A stretch of DNA of 6,885 nt from JBBREP01 sp036501845 (GCA_036501845.1 DASXZO010000170.1:1-6885); one strand, 5' to 3'. Counted from the first letter of the stretch, positions 1 through 5,813 are shown. The notes: generated by a model from the sequence alone, not told the origin. Translations and numbers: made by a program.

Positions 1-63
1 GAGCGTCCACCCGCTACAGCCGGACACGGGCGTTGACTCGCCACCAACCCACAACAGTTCCGA
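1..63 (-). pseudogene. Shifted-frame continuation of the secreted protein (partial, runs off the left edge)
   Basis: Skipping one base (about position 64) after the GD at the end of the conserved part gives an open frame to the window edge. It includes WVGGESTPVSGCSGWTL. In this type of secreted domain, a 'PxGxxxGDLLV' strand is usually followed by a short variable stretch and then 'GWTL', so the shifted frame fits the family better than the in-frame tail. The rest of the gene lies outside the window. Whether this is a pseudogene or a one-base assembly or read error cannot be told from here. Confidence 0.4.
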
Positions 64-262
64 AGTCGCCCGCTGCCGTCCCAGCCGGAACCAGGACGTC
101 GGGACTTCCGGAGTTCGATCCCGCACCGACAAAATCGATCCGATCGGGTGTCGCCGCCGCCGGAACATCGGCGTCGTGGCCAATCACGACCGAACCCGCG
201 ATCAACGCGGCGGCAACGAACACCGACGACGCCCTGCGGCCTACGAAACGACGCCTGACCAT
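14..262 (-). CDS. Small secreted protein, open frame apparently ended by a frameshift
   Basis: As it stands the frame encodes 82 residues. An Arg-rich N-terminus (MVRRRFVGRR) is followed by a hydrophobic stretch (about residues 11-28) and small residues ending in PAAA, which is a typical Sec signal peptide. The mature part starts TPDRIDFVGAGSNSGS and runs to PAGTAAGD, resembling the start of a beta-sandwich domain common in secreted actinobacterial proteins. I chose the ATG at 262 because AAGGGG lies 5 bases upstream. An in-frame TTG at 307 has no such site. After GD the frame turns into an unlikely basic/Trp tail and stops at 14-16, whereas the neighbouring frame continues the expected pattern to the window edge (see 1-63). 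It is therefore probably the 5' part of a longer gene carrying a real frameshift or a sequence error. The function is unknown. The signal peptide is visible; the family resemblance is from memory. Confidence 0.5.
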   Translation of the reverse strand: MVRRRFVGRRASSVFVAAALIAGSVVIGHDADVPAAATPDRIDFVGAGSNSGSPDVLVPAGTAAGDFGTVVGWWRVNARVRL

Positions 263-331
263 GTCGGCCCCTTGCTTGCAGCGCACCTCACCAGAGAATT
301 GCGCCAACAGAACGGGGCCCGTCCCGCCAAC

Positions 332-360
332 GGTCTAGGACTGAATTCACACGATGTCAA
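332..360 (-). promoter_or_regulatory. Candidate sigma70-type promoter for the small secreted gene
   Basis: On the minus strand a perfect -35 hexamer TTGACA (355-360) is followed after 17 bases by TAGACC (332-337), a poor -10 match. It lies between the end of fumC and the secreted gene, about 70 bases upstream of the ATG at 262. The spacing is ideal but the -10 is weak. If real, it makes the small gene a separate transcription unit from the fumarase operon. Confidence 0.4.
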
Positions 361-435
361 CGAAACCAACAGCGCAATTGGTCACTATCTCGATGCGTGA
401 ACCGCGCGTATGTGTCGCGCCGATCAAAGCGCGGG

Positions 436-1818
436 TTACCCAGGCGCGGATTCGCCGCGGCTCATGGCGTCGAGGTCGAGGAGGCGATCGACCGTCGCTT
501 CGTCGAGTAAGCCGCGCTCGAGGATCACCGAACGGATCGTGCGGTATTCGCGCACTGCTTGCTTCACCACGTCGGAGACTCGCTCGTAACCGAGCGCGGG
601 CGCCAGCGCGGTGGCGATTGCGGGCGACGAGCCCGCGAGCTCGAGGCAGCGCTCCACGTCGGCTTCGATGCCGTCGACGCAGCGCTCGGCGAACATCAGC
701 ATGGCGTTGGACAGCAATCGGATCGACTCGTAGAGGTCGTGCGCAATCACGGGGAGCGTGACGTTGAGCTCGAAGTTGCCCTGGCTGCCGCAGAACGCGA
801 TGGTCGCGTCGTTGCCGATCACCTGGGCGGCCACCTGCACGAGCACCTCGCCCAGCACGGGATTCACCTTGCCCGGCATCATCGAACTGCCCGCTTGCAG
901 CTCGGGCAGCATGATCTCGGCGAGGCCGGCGCGCGGCCCGCTGCTCATCCAGCGCACATCGTTGGCGATCTTCACCAGCGCGACGGCGAGCGTGCGCAGC
1001 GCGCCGCTCAGGCTCACGAGGTCGTCGTGCGCGGCCTGCACCGCGAGCGGCAGCGCCGCGGGCACGAGGTCGTACTCGTAGCGCGTGGCCAGCGCGCCCA
1101 CCGTCTGCGCCGCGAAACCCGTGGGCGTGTTGAGGCCCGTGCCCACGGCCGTGCCGCCGAGCGGCACCGTGCCCACCCGCGGCAGCGCGCTCTCGATACC
1201 GGCGCGCGCCACGCCCACCTGCGCGGCATAGCTCGCCAGCTCTATACCGAGCGTCACCGGCAACGCGTCCATCAGGTGTGTGCGACCCGTCTTCACCACG
1301 GTGGCGAACGCGGCCGCGCGCGAAGCCAGCGACTCTTCCAAGCGATGACACGCCGGCAGCAGCTCGCCGCGCACGATGTCGATCGCAGCAATGCGGATCG
1401 CGGTGGGCACTACGTCGTTCGACGACTGCGACGCGTTCACGTGGTCGTTCGGGTGCACGTTGTGCCCGAGCGTTTCCGTCGCGAGCGATGCGATCACCTC
1501 GTTGGCGTTCATGTTCGACGAGGTGCCCGAACCGGTCTGGAACACGTCGACGGGGAACTGGTCGTCGTAGAGCCCCGAGGCGACGGCGTTGGCCGACTCG
1601 TGGATCGCGCGCGCCACCGACTCGTCGATCACACCGAGGCGCGCGTTCACGAGTGCGGCCTCGGCTTTGATCGCGGCGAGAGAACGGATGAGATGCCGGT
1701 CGATGCGCAGCCCCGAGATGGGGAAGTTCTGCACCGCGAGCTGAGTCTGGGTGCCCCAGCGCGCCCATTCCGGACGGGCATGGGGCTGCGGGGGTTTGTG
1801 CTCCACCACGTCGGTCAC
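436..1818 (-). CDS. fumC: Class II fumarate hydratase (fumarase C)
   Basis: Catalyses the reversible hydration of fumarate to L-malate in the TCA cycle; the family is an iron-independent cytoplasmic homotetramer. The 460 residues match the usual length. Visible landmarks are GSGTSSNMNANEV (96-107), the substrate-site segment HVNASQSSND (126-135), KTGRTHLMDALP with catalytic His181, GTGLNTPTGF (227-235), and the superfamily signature GSSMMPGKVNP (310-320) carrying the catalytic serine loop. I chose the GTG at 1818 because it lies 19 bases after the pirin stop; no strong Shine-Dalgarno is visible, so the exact start is uncertain. The N-terminus is unusual: the common 'MGxVxVP' strand before WGxQTQ is replaced by a Pro/His-rich stretch (HKPPQPHARPEWAR). 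The frame stays open far upstream into the pirin gene, but that part reads as an out-of-frame shadow. It is the last gene of the 4073-436 operon. Confidence 0.95.
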   Translation of the reverse strand: MTDVVEHKPPQPHARPEWARWGTQTQLAVQNFPISGLRIDRHLIRSLAAIKAEAALVNARLGVIDESVARAIHESANAVASGLYDDQFPVDVFQTGSGTSSNMNANEVIASLATETLGHNVHPNDHVNASQSSNDVVPTAIRIAAIDIVRGELLPACHRLEESLASRAAAFATVVKTGRTHLMDALPVTLGIELASYAAQVGVARAGIESALPRVGTVPLGGTAVGTGLNTPTGFAAQTVGALATRYEYDLVPAALPLAVQAAHDDLVSLSGALRTLAVALVKIANDVRWMSSGPRAGLAEIMLPELQAGSSMMPGKVNPVLGEVLVQVAAQVIGNDATIAFCGSQGNFELNVTLPVIAHDLYESIRLLSNAMLMFAERCVDGIEADVERCLELAGSSPAIATALAPALGYERVSDVVKQAVREYRTIRSVILERGLLDEATVDRLLDLDAMSRGESAPG

Positions 1819-1837
1819 GAAACGACCGTACCCATCA

Positions 1838-2575
1838 TCAGCCGGTGGTCCACACGAGGACCTCGGCACCGTCGGCGCCGGCCACGAAGTCGAGCTCGCC
1901 TGCGTTGCTGAGTCGCACTGCGTCACCAGTGGCGAGGTCACCGGCGCCGTCGAGCGAACCGCTGCCCACCGCCACGAACACATGCGCGTGCGGCGCATCG
2001 GGAACCGTCGCGCTCGCACCGGCCGCGAGGCGCGCGCCCCACAGCACCGCGTCGCGCTGATGAATCTCGACCGCGCCCTCGTGACCCTGGCCGCTCGCAA
2101 TCGGCACCAACTTGCCCGACGCGATCGCGTCCGTGATGTCGCGCTGTTCGTATCCGGGTGCGATGCCCTGCGTGTCGGGGAGCACCCACATCTGCACGAG
2201 GTGCACGTCGGTGTCGGCGCTCGCGTTCATCTCGGAGTGGCGGATGCCGGAGCCGGCCGACATGCGCTGCGCGAGACCGGGATAGATGATCCCGTGGTTG
2301 CCCTCGGAGTCGCGGTGCTCGAGCTCACCCGACAGCACCCACGTGACGATCTCCATGTCGCGGTGCGGGTGCGTGCCGAACCCCGTTCCGGCCTGCACGA
2401 CGTCGTCGTTGTTGACGATCAGCTGGCCGTGCCCGACGTTGTCGGGGTCGTAGTGGTTCGAGAAGCTGAACGAGTGGTACGAGTCGAGCCAGCCGATCGC
2501 GGTGTGGAAGCGGTCGGCGGCGCGGCGCACGTCGATCTTCGGTTCGGTGGGCTGAGAGTGCTGGGTCGCGGTCAT
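1838..2575 (-). CDS. Pirin family protein (bicupin, YhhW/quercetinase-like)
   Basis: The 245-residue protein has the N-terminal cupin of the pirin family. The metal-binding set is complete: His69 and His71 in THPHRDME, and His113 and Glu115 in IRHSEMN. The 44-residue spacing equals that of E. coli YhhW. The conserved blocks SYHSFSFSNHYDP (32-44), GFGTHPHRDMEIVTWVLSGELEHRDS and GSGIRHSEMN are all present; the C-terminal half is a more divergent second cupin. Bacterial pirins are reported as redox-linked regulators or quercetin 2,3-dioxygenases, but the substrate here is unknown. The start at 2575 is supported by AGGAGG (2581-2586) six bases upstream. It lies 40 bases after the sugar dehydrogenase stop and 19 bases before fumC, so all three are probably co-transcribed. 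An iron-containing pirin next to a TCA-cycle enzyme may hint at metabolic or redox regulation, but this is inference. Confidence 0.92.
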   Translation of the reverse strand: MTATQHSQPTEPKIDVRRAADRFHTAIGWLDSYHSFSFSNHYDPDNVGHGQLIVNNDDVVQAGTGFGTHPHRDMEIVTWVLSGELEHRDSEGNHGIIYPGLAQRMSAGSGIRHSEMNASADTDVHLVQMWVLPDTQGIAPGYEQRDITDAIASGKLVPIASGQGHEGAVEIHQRDAVLWGARLAAGASATVPDAPHAHVFVAVGSGSLDGAGDLATGDAVRLSNAGELDFVAGADGAEVLVWTTG

Positions 2576-2615
2576 GAGAACCTCCTGACCGACTCAACAC
2601 TGCCGCATTCCGCGG

Positions 2616-4073
2616 TCAGGCGTAGTGCAGCTCGTAGATCGTGCTGTTGTTGATGTTCACGAGCAGGAGGTCGCCGTTGGGCCCGGGCTCGATGTCGACC
2701 ACGCCTGCGGCCGGCAGCGCGCTCACCACCTTGCGGGCCGCGAAGTTCGGCGCGCCACTCGCACCCGCGGGCGCCGCGAACAGGCATGCCCGGCCGTAGT
2801 CGGCGAAGAACAGCGCGCCGTGGTACGCGGCGGGATACGCCGTGCCCGTATAGAAGGTGAGGCCCGTTGCCGCGGTACCGCTCACGGCGGGGCAGTTGTC
2901 GGAACTGCTCACCACGTGCCCGGCATCGAGATACTCGAACGCCGGCTTGGTGTCGCTGTGCGCGGCGTAGAGCGAGTTGCACATGTTGAGGTTCGCGGCC
3001 TTGAACTCGGGCTGCTGGATGGTTCCCTCCCAGCACGGCCACCCGAAGTCGGGCGCCTTGGCGGTGGGGCTCGGGATGCGGTCGATCTCCTCGTAGGTGT
3101 CGAGACCGGGATCCGACACGTAGACGTCGTTCGTGCCCGGACGGATCGCGAAGCGGAACGGGTTGCGGAAACCCCAGCCGACGATGCGCTTCTGGTTCGG
3201 GTCGGTGGCCGACGAGTAGGGGTTGCCCGCGGCCGCCGCGCCGGTGGTGGGGTTCACGCGGATGAGCGTGCCGTCGAGCGTGACCGGGTCGGTGTCGTAG
3301 CCCGCGAGGATGTCCTGCGCGCGCAGCGATCCGCCTTGCGCGGTGGGCGCGGTGAGGTTGGTTCCTGCGGCACCCGGCGGGTCGCCGCACGCGTTGCCGA
3401 ACTGCCCGAAGTCGGCGCCGTTCACGCCGTTCACCTGCTCGGTGGCGCCGTCGCCGCCGCTCGCGTAGAGCATGCCGTCCTTGCCGAAGTGCAGCGCGCC
3501 GATGTGGTGCACGAACTGGTTGCACCAGTCGTCGACGAGCACCTTCGTGGAGCCCGCCACCATCGTGTCGCCCTTGGCGGTGAGCCGGGCGAGCCGCGCG
3601 TAGCGCACACAACCGGTGGTCGCATGCGTGGCGCACGTGTCCTTCTTCGCAACGATCGGTCCGCCGCGCGTCGCCGAGTCGCGCGAGTACAGCACGTACA
3701 CGTACGGCTTCGCGGGGAAGTTGGGGTCGAGCGTCATGCCGAGCAGGCCGTGGCCCTGGGCCGAGTACACCTCGTTGCTGAGGTCGGCGAACACCTTCGG
3801 ATGCGTGTCGGTCACCCCGTGGAACACCTTGATGACGCCGCCGATCTCGGCCACGAAGATGCGGCCGTCCGACGCGGTCGCGATTGCCACCGGTCCCGTC
3901 ACCGAGCTCGGTCCGATTGCCGTCTGCACGCTGAACGCTGCGCGCGTACCGGTGCTCGTCGAGTGGGTCGCGGCGGTCGCGGTCGACGCGCCTGCCTGCG
4001 ATGCGACCAATCCTGCCGTGAGCGCGGCCGCGCCCGCGATTGCCCACCAACGTGTTCCACGATTGCCGCCCAC
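2616..4073 (-). CDS. Secreted PQQ-dependent glucose/sorbosone dehydrogenase family protein
   Basis: A 485-residue extracytoplasmic six-bladed beta-propeller of the GSDH type, whose members oxidise sugars or related polyols with PQQ. A signal peptide is visible (NRGTRWW, then a hydrophobic core to about residue 29). Family blocks in order are the blade-1 segment GRIFVAEIGGVIKVF (70-84), GHGLLGMTLDPNF (107-119), the active-site region HHIGALHFGKDGMLYASGGDGA (189-210), GTLIRVNPTTG (268-278), GFRNPFRFAIRPG (301-313) and FGWPCWEG (343-350). Eight cysteines in the mature part suggest disulfides. The active-site block reads FVHHIGALHF rather than the NHxGG form of soluble glucose dehydrogenase, so the sugar substrate and even PQQ use are uncertain. 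There are no extra carbohydrate-binding or fn3 domains after the propeller. The GTG at 4073 was chosen because GGAGGG (4081-4086) lies 7 bases upstream and the signal peptide starts at once; longer in-frame versions have an implausible Arg/Pro-rich leader. First gene of the operon with pirin and fumC. Confidence 0.88.
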   Translation of the reverse strand: MGGNRGTRWWAIAGAAALTAGLVASQAGASTATAATHSTSTGTRAAFSVQTAIGPSSVTGPVAIATASDGRIFVAEIGGVIKVFHGVTDTHPKVFADLSNEVYSAQGHGLLGMTLDPNFPAKPYVYVLYSRDSATRGGPIVAKKDTCATHATTGCVRYARLARLTAKGDTMVAGSTKVLVDDWCNQFVHHIGALHFGKDGMLYASGGDGATEQVNGVNGADFGQFGNACGDPPGAAGTNLTAPTAQGGSLRAQDILAGYDTDPVTLDGTLIRVNPTTGAAAAGNPYSSATDPNQKRIVGWGFRNPFRFAIRPGTNDVYVSDPGLDTYEEIDRIPSPTAKAPDFGWPCWEGTIQQPEFKAANLNMCNSLYAAHSDTKPAFEYLDAGHVVSSSDNCPAVSGTAATGLTFYTGTAYPAAYHGALFFADYGRACLFAAPAGASGAPNFAARKVVSALPAAGVVDIEPGPNGDLLLVNINNSTIYELHYA

Positions 4074-4099
4074 GAGAGCTCCCTCCGTCCCGGTGCGCG

Positions 4100-4128
4100 A
4101 GCGTAGGGGCGGTCCTCGGCCCGGGCAA
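4100..4128 (-). promoter_or_regulatory. Candidate promoter of the sugar dehydrogenase-pirin-fumC operon
   Basis: On the minus strand TTGCCC (4123-4128) is separated by 17 bases from TACGCT (4100-4105), which fits the actinobacterial TANNNT -10. It would start transcription near 4093, giving a leader of about 20 bases that holds the GGAGGG ribosome-binding site at 4081-4086. The match is moderate but spacing and position fit well. Confidence 0.4.
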
Positions 4129-4155
4129 CGTGCTGCGGCTCGGCGCGGGCCGGGT

Positions 4156-4181
4156 GTGACGCCGGTCCGGCGCGCAGTCAC
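4156..4181. promoter_or_regulatory. Nested inverted repeats in the divergent intergenic region (possible operator)
   Basis: GTGAC (4156-4160) and GTCAC (4177-4181) form an outer inverted repeat around the perfect 13-base palindrome CGCCGGTCCGGCG (4160-4172). An 8-base palindrome TCACGTGA (4178-4185) overlaps the right arm. The loop of the inner palindrome is one base, so it is not an RNA hairpin; double-stranded protein binding is more likely. It lies between the two divergent transcription starts at 4073 and 4220. In such GC-rich DNA some of this may be chance. Confidence 0.3.
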
Positions 4182-4205
4182 GTGATCGCTGCGCCCGTGT
4201 CCCCG

Positions 4206-4211
4206 TAGCAT
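4206..4211 (+). promoter_or_regulatory. Candidate -10 element for a leaderless transcript
   Basis: TAGCAT fits the TANNNT -10 pattern and ends 8 bases before the GTG start at 4220. No Shine-Dalgarno sequence is visible before that GTG. Together this suggests a leaderless mRNA starting at or next to the start codon, which is common in actinobacteria. No convincing -35 is seen. Confidence 0.35.
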
Positions 4212-4219
4212 CGCCACTC

Positions 4220-4852
4220 GTGGCCGACTGGACGACGATCTCGGCGTTGGCCACCGCGGGCGGAACCCTCGTGCTCGCTGCGGCCACCTTCGCCTCGGTG
4301 CGTTCAGCCAACCGGGCCGCGCGCGCCACAGAGCGGGCGTTGCTGGCAGGCATCCGGCCGCTCCTCGTGCCCACCCGGCTCGACGATCCGCCCGAGAAGG
4401 TGGGCTTCCAGGACGACGTGTACGTGCACGTCGAAGGCGGCCGCGCCGCGATCCGCCGCGTCGACGGCAACATCTACATGGCGATCTCGCTGCGCAACGC
4501 CGGCAACGGCATCGCGGTGCTCGATCGCTGGGACATCTATCCCGAGCGCCTCACCGGCACGTCCACCTACCGCTCGTTCGACAGCTTCCGTCGCTTGACG
4601 CGCGACATCTACATCCCGGGCGGCGATCGCGGCTTCTGGCAGGGCGCGTTCCGTGATCAGGACGATCCGCGATTCGCCGAGGTGGCCGACGCGATCGAGC
4701 GGCGATCGCCGCTGACGATCGACCTGCTCTATAGCGATTCCGAAGGCGGCCAGCACGCAGTGTCGCGCTTCGGCGTGCTCCCGTTCGGCGACGACGGCTG
4801 GCTCGCGGCCATTGGCCGGCACTGGAACATCGACCGCGACGACCCGCGCTGA
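4220..4852 (+). CDS. Membrane-anchored protein of unknown function
   Basis: A 210-residue protein. One N-terminal hydrophobic helix (about residues 6-27, ISALATAGGTLVLAAATFAS) is followed by a short Arg/Ala-rich helix (SVRSANRAARATERALLAG) and a soluble domain of about 160 residues. The soluble part has alternating short hydrophobic strands (VYVHV, IYMAISLRNAGNGIAVLDRW, LTIDLLYSDSEG), consistent with a beta-sandwich-like fold. The ISLRNAGNGIAVLDRW block looks like the most conserved segment. I recognise the style from uncharacterised actinobacterial proteins but know no function. There are no cysteines and no obvious catalytic motif. The GTG at 4220 is chosen because the membrane helix starts at once; there is no ribosome-binding site, so translation is probably leaderless. 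It is the only plus-strand gene in the window, divergent from the sugar dehydrogenase and convergent with the selenoprotein gene. Confidence 0.8.
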   Translation: MADWTTISALATAGGTLVLAAATFASVRSANRAARATERALLAGIRPLLVPTRLDDPPEKVGFQDDVYVHVEGGRAAIRRVDGNIYMAISLRNAGNGIAVLDRWDIYPERLTGTSTYRSFDSFRRLTRDIYIPGGDRGFWQGAFRDQDDPRFAEVADAIERRSPLTIDLLYSDSEGGQHAVSRFGVLPFGDDGWLAAIGRHWNIDRDDPR

Positions 4853-4880
4853 CGCAACCACCGACACACTGCGCGTCAGC
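4848..4880. terminator. Inverted repeat spanning both convergent stop codons (possible bidirectional terminator)
   Basis: GCTGACGC (4848-4855) and GCGTCAGC (4873-4880) form a perfect 8-bp stem with a 17-base loop. The left arm contains the TGA of the plus-strand gene and the right arm contains the TGA of the minus-strand selenoprotein gene. There is no T-run on either side, so it is not a classic intrinsic terminator, though actinobacterial terminators often lack one. A convergent gene end is where a two-way terminator is expected. Confidence 0.4.
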
Positions 4881-5358
4881 CCCCGGCGAGATCCGCGAGC
4901 ACTTTGAGTACCTGCTCGTTCGACGGGATCTGCCACTGCTGGGTTCCGACACTGTCGAAGCGCACCGTGCCGTCACGGTCGATCACGAACAAGGCCGGTC
5001 GTTGGCCGAGGCTCATCGCGCGGCTCGCCACGTCGTACGCGTCGAACGCCGTGTGATCGGCGTCCGACACGATCGCATACGACGTGGGGTTCTTGGCGAG
5101 GTACTTCTGCACTGCGTCGGTGCCTTCGGGTGCCACCGCGATGATCGACGCGCCCGCGGCCGTGAACTTGGGCTCGTCGTCGCGCAACTGCGCGAGGTGC
5201 CTGCGGCAGAAGGGTCAGGCGAAGCCGCGCAGGAACACGAGCACCACAGGCCCGCGTGCGAGTGCATCGTCGAGCGTCACCACGTTGCCGTCGCCGTCGG
5301 GCAACGCCAGCTTCGGCGCCGCGGTACCGACCGATGCGGTGGTGCTGTGCGTTGCCAT
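4876..5358 (-). CDS. Peroxiredoxin-like (AhpC/TSA family) selenoprotein with UPFC active site, TGA = selenocysteine
   Basis: Read through the in-frame TGA at 5215-5217, the gene encodes one 160-residue thioredoxin-fold protein. The strand PVVLVFLRGF (36-46) leads into A-Sec48-P-F-C51, then RRHLAQLRDDE. Further on are ASIIAVAPEG (70-79), YAIVSDAD (94-101) and RPALFVIDRDGTVRF (120-134), with the usual proline (Pro121) of the fold before the strand. Both sides of the TGA read as the same family in the same frame. The TGA falls where these peroxiredoxin-like proteins have the first Cys of CPFC or CPYC, the usual site of Cys/Sec exchange. A SECIS-like hairpin follows (5180-5195). Likely role: reduction of peroxides or disulfides in the cytosol. 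The ATG at 5358 is 21 bases after the YCII stop, so the two genes form an operon; its Shine-Dalgarno is weak. A conventional reading would keep only a 103-residue fragment from a TTG at 5187, lacking the active site. Alternative: a TGC-to-TGA nonsense mutation or sequence error. Confidence 0.85.
5180..5217 (-). promoter_or_regulatory. Bacterial SECIS element (UGA plus downstream hairpin)
   Basis: Starting 20 bases after the UGA (5215-5217), the transcript reads TCGCGCAGTTGCGCGA (5195 down to 5180). This is a perfect 6-bp stem (UCGCGC/GCGCGA) with an AGUU loop. A few further pairs (GGC with GCC) could form a lower stem across an interior loop. Known bacterial SECIS elements lie just downstream of the UGA within the coding region. 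They have a short apical stem, a small loop with a G in its first two bases, and a loop roughly 16-37 bases from the UGA; here it is 25 bases away. The GU in the loop recalls the SelB-contacting bases of the E. coli fdhF element. Folding was done by eye. Confidence 0.75.
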
Positions 5359-5379
5359 CGGCCCAAAGACTACGACCGA

Positions 5380-5739
5380 CTACCAGTAGGTCTCGGCCGG
5401 GCGGATCTCGATGGCGCCACCGTGTCGCGCTGCGGGAATGTGCGACGCCACCTCGATTGCGGCGTCGATGCCGTCGGCTTCGAACACGAAGTAACCGCCG
5501 ACGGCGCCCTTGTCGTCCACGAACGGTCCGTCCTTCACCACGGTGTTGCCGGCTTCGACGCGCACGGTCTTCGCGTTCGTGGGGAGCCCGAGCGGCAGGC
5601 CCTGCGACACGCCGGGCGTGTTGTTGAGCCGTCCGTAGTCGGCGTAGACCGCCTTCTGCTCGTCGGCGGTGAGCGTGTCCCACGCGGGAGTGTTCGGCAG
5701 TGGCGTGGTGCCTTGGTAGATCAAGACGACGAACTGCAT
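5380..5739 (-). CDS. YCII-related (DGPF domain) protein
   Basis: A 119-residue protein of the YCII/DGPF family, about the standard length. The N-terminal strand MQFVVLIYQG corresponds to the family's typical 'MKYMLLIY' start, and the diagnostic DGPF occurs at residues 70-73 (VVKDGPFVDDKGAVGGYFVFE). The C-terminal block IPAARHGGAIEIRP (101-114) is also typical. These small ferredoxin-like dimeric proteins have no firmly known activity, but they are well known as conserved neighbours of certain ECF sigma factors (the ECF42 group). The ATG at 5739 has AAAGGAG (5747-5753) seven bases upstream. A candidate ECF promoter lies at 5787-5813, directly after the sigma factor stop. It is the first gene of a two-gene operon with the selenoprotein. 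Its function is probably linked to the sigma factor's response, which is inference from context. Confidence 0.9.
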   Translation of the reverse strand: MQFVVLIYQGTTPLPNTPAWDTLTADEQKAVYADYGRLNNTPGVSQGLPLGLPTNAKTVRVEAGNTVVKDGPFVDDKGAVGGYFVFEADGIDAAIEVASHIPAARHGGAIEIRPAETYW

Positions 5740-5786
5740 TGTGTTGCTCCTTTACTGCTCTTCACGTTGTGCGTGTTCGTCGTCAT

Positions 5787-5813
5787 GACGAATGGCGGTG
5801 CACGAACGTGACG
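5787..5813 (-). promoter_or_regulatory. Candidate ECF-type promoter of the YCII-selenoprotein operon
   Basis: On the minus strand CGTCACG (5807-5813) is followed by 16 bases and CGTC (5787-5790). The -35 element abuts the sigma factor's TGA stop (5814-5816). Both elements and their spacing are identical to those in front of the sigma gene at 6727-6753, and both copies continue TT after CGTCACG. The pattern resembles the TGTCACA/CGTC type recalled for ECF41 sigma factors. The expected leader of about 40 bases contains the AAAGGAG site. Confidence 0.65.

Noticed and set aside
305..307. Upstream TTG start for the small secreted protein
   Set aside because: The ATG at 262 has AAGGGG at proper spacing and begins directly with the signal peptide; the longer form would put 15 polar residues before it.
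404..420. GCGCG/CGCGC hairpin after fumC as a terminator
   Set aside because: The stem is only 5 bp with a 7-base loop and no T-run follows on the minus strand; too weak in such GC-rich DNA.
757..763. Another CGTCACG (minus strand) as an ECF promoter
   Set aside because: It lies inside fumC and has no CGTC at the required distance.
559..1911. Long open frame on the plus strand opposite fumC
   Set aside because: Its translation is Arg/His/Gly-rich low-complexity sequence typical of the antisense of high-GC genes, while fumC in this place is unmistakable.
2625..4106. Long open frame on the plus strand opposite the sugar dehydrogenase
   Set aside because: It is an Arg/Val/His-biased antisense shadow with no recognisable domain; the minus-strand gene has clear family motifs.
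2572..4473. Long minus-strand frame overlapping the sugar dehydrogenase in another phase
   Set aside because: It is extremely Arg-rich, crosses the divergent promoter region and overlaps the plus-strand gene at 4220; a GC-driven shadow.
4971..4977. CGTCACG on the plus strand
   Set aside because: It lies inside the selenoprotein gene on the opposite strand, with no CGTC 16 bases downstream.
5185..5187. TTG as the real start of a 103-residue protein ending at 4876
   Set aside because: No Shine-Dalgarno is present, the protein would lack the first half of the thioredoxin fold and its active site, and upstream sequence in the same frame continues the family back to an ATG.
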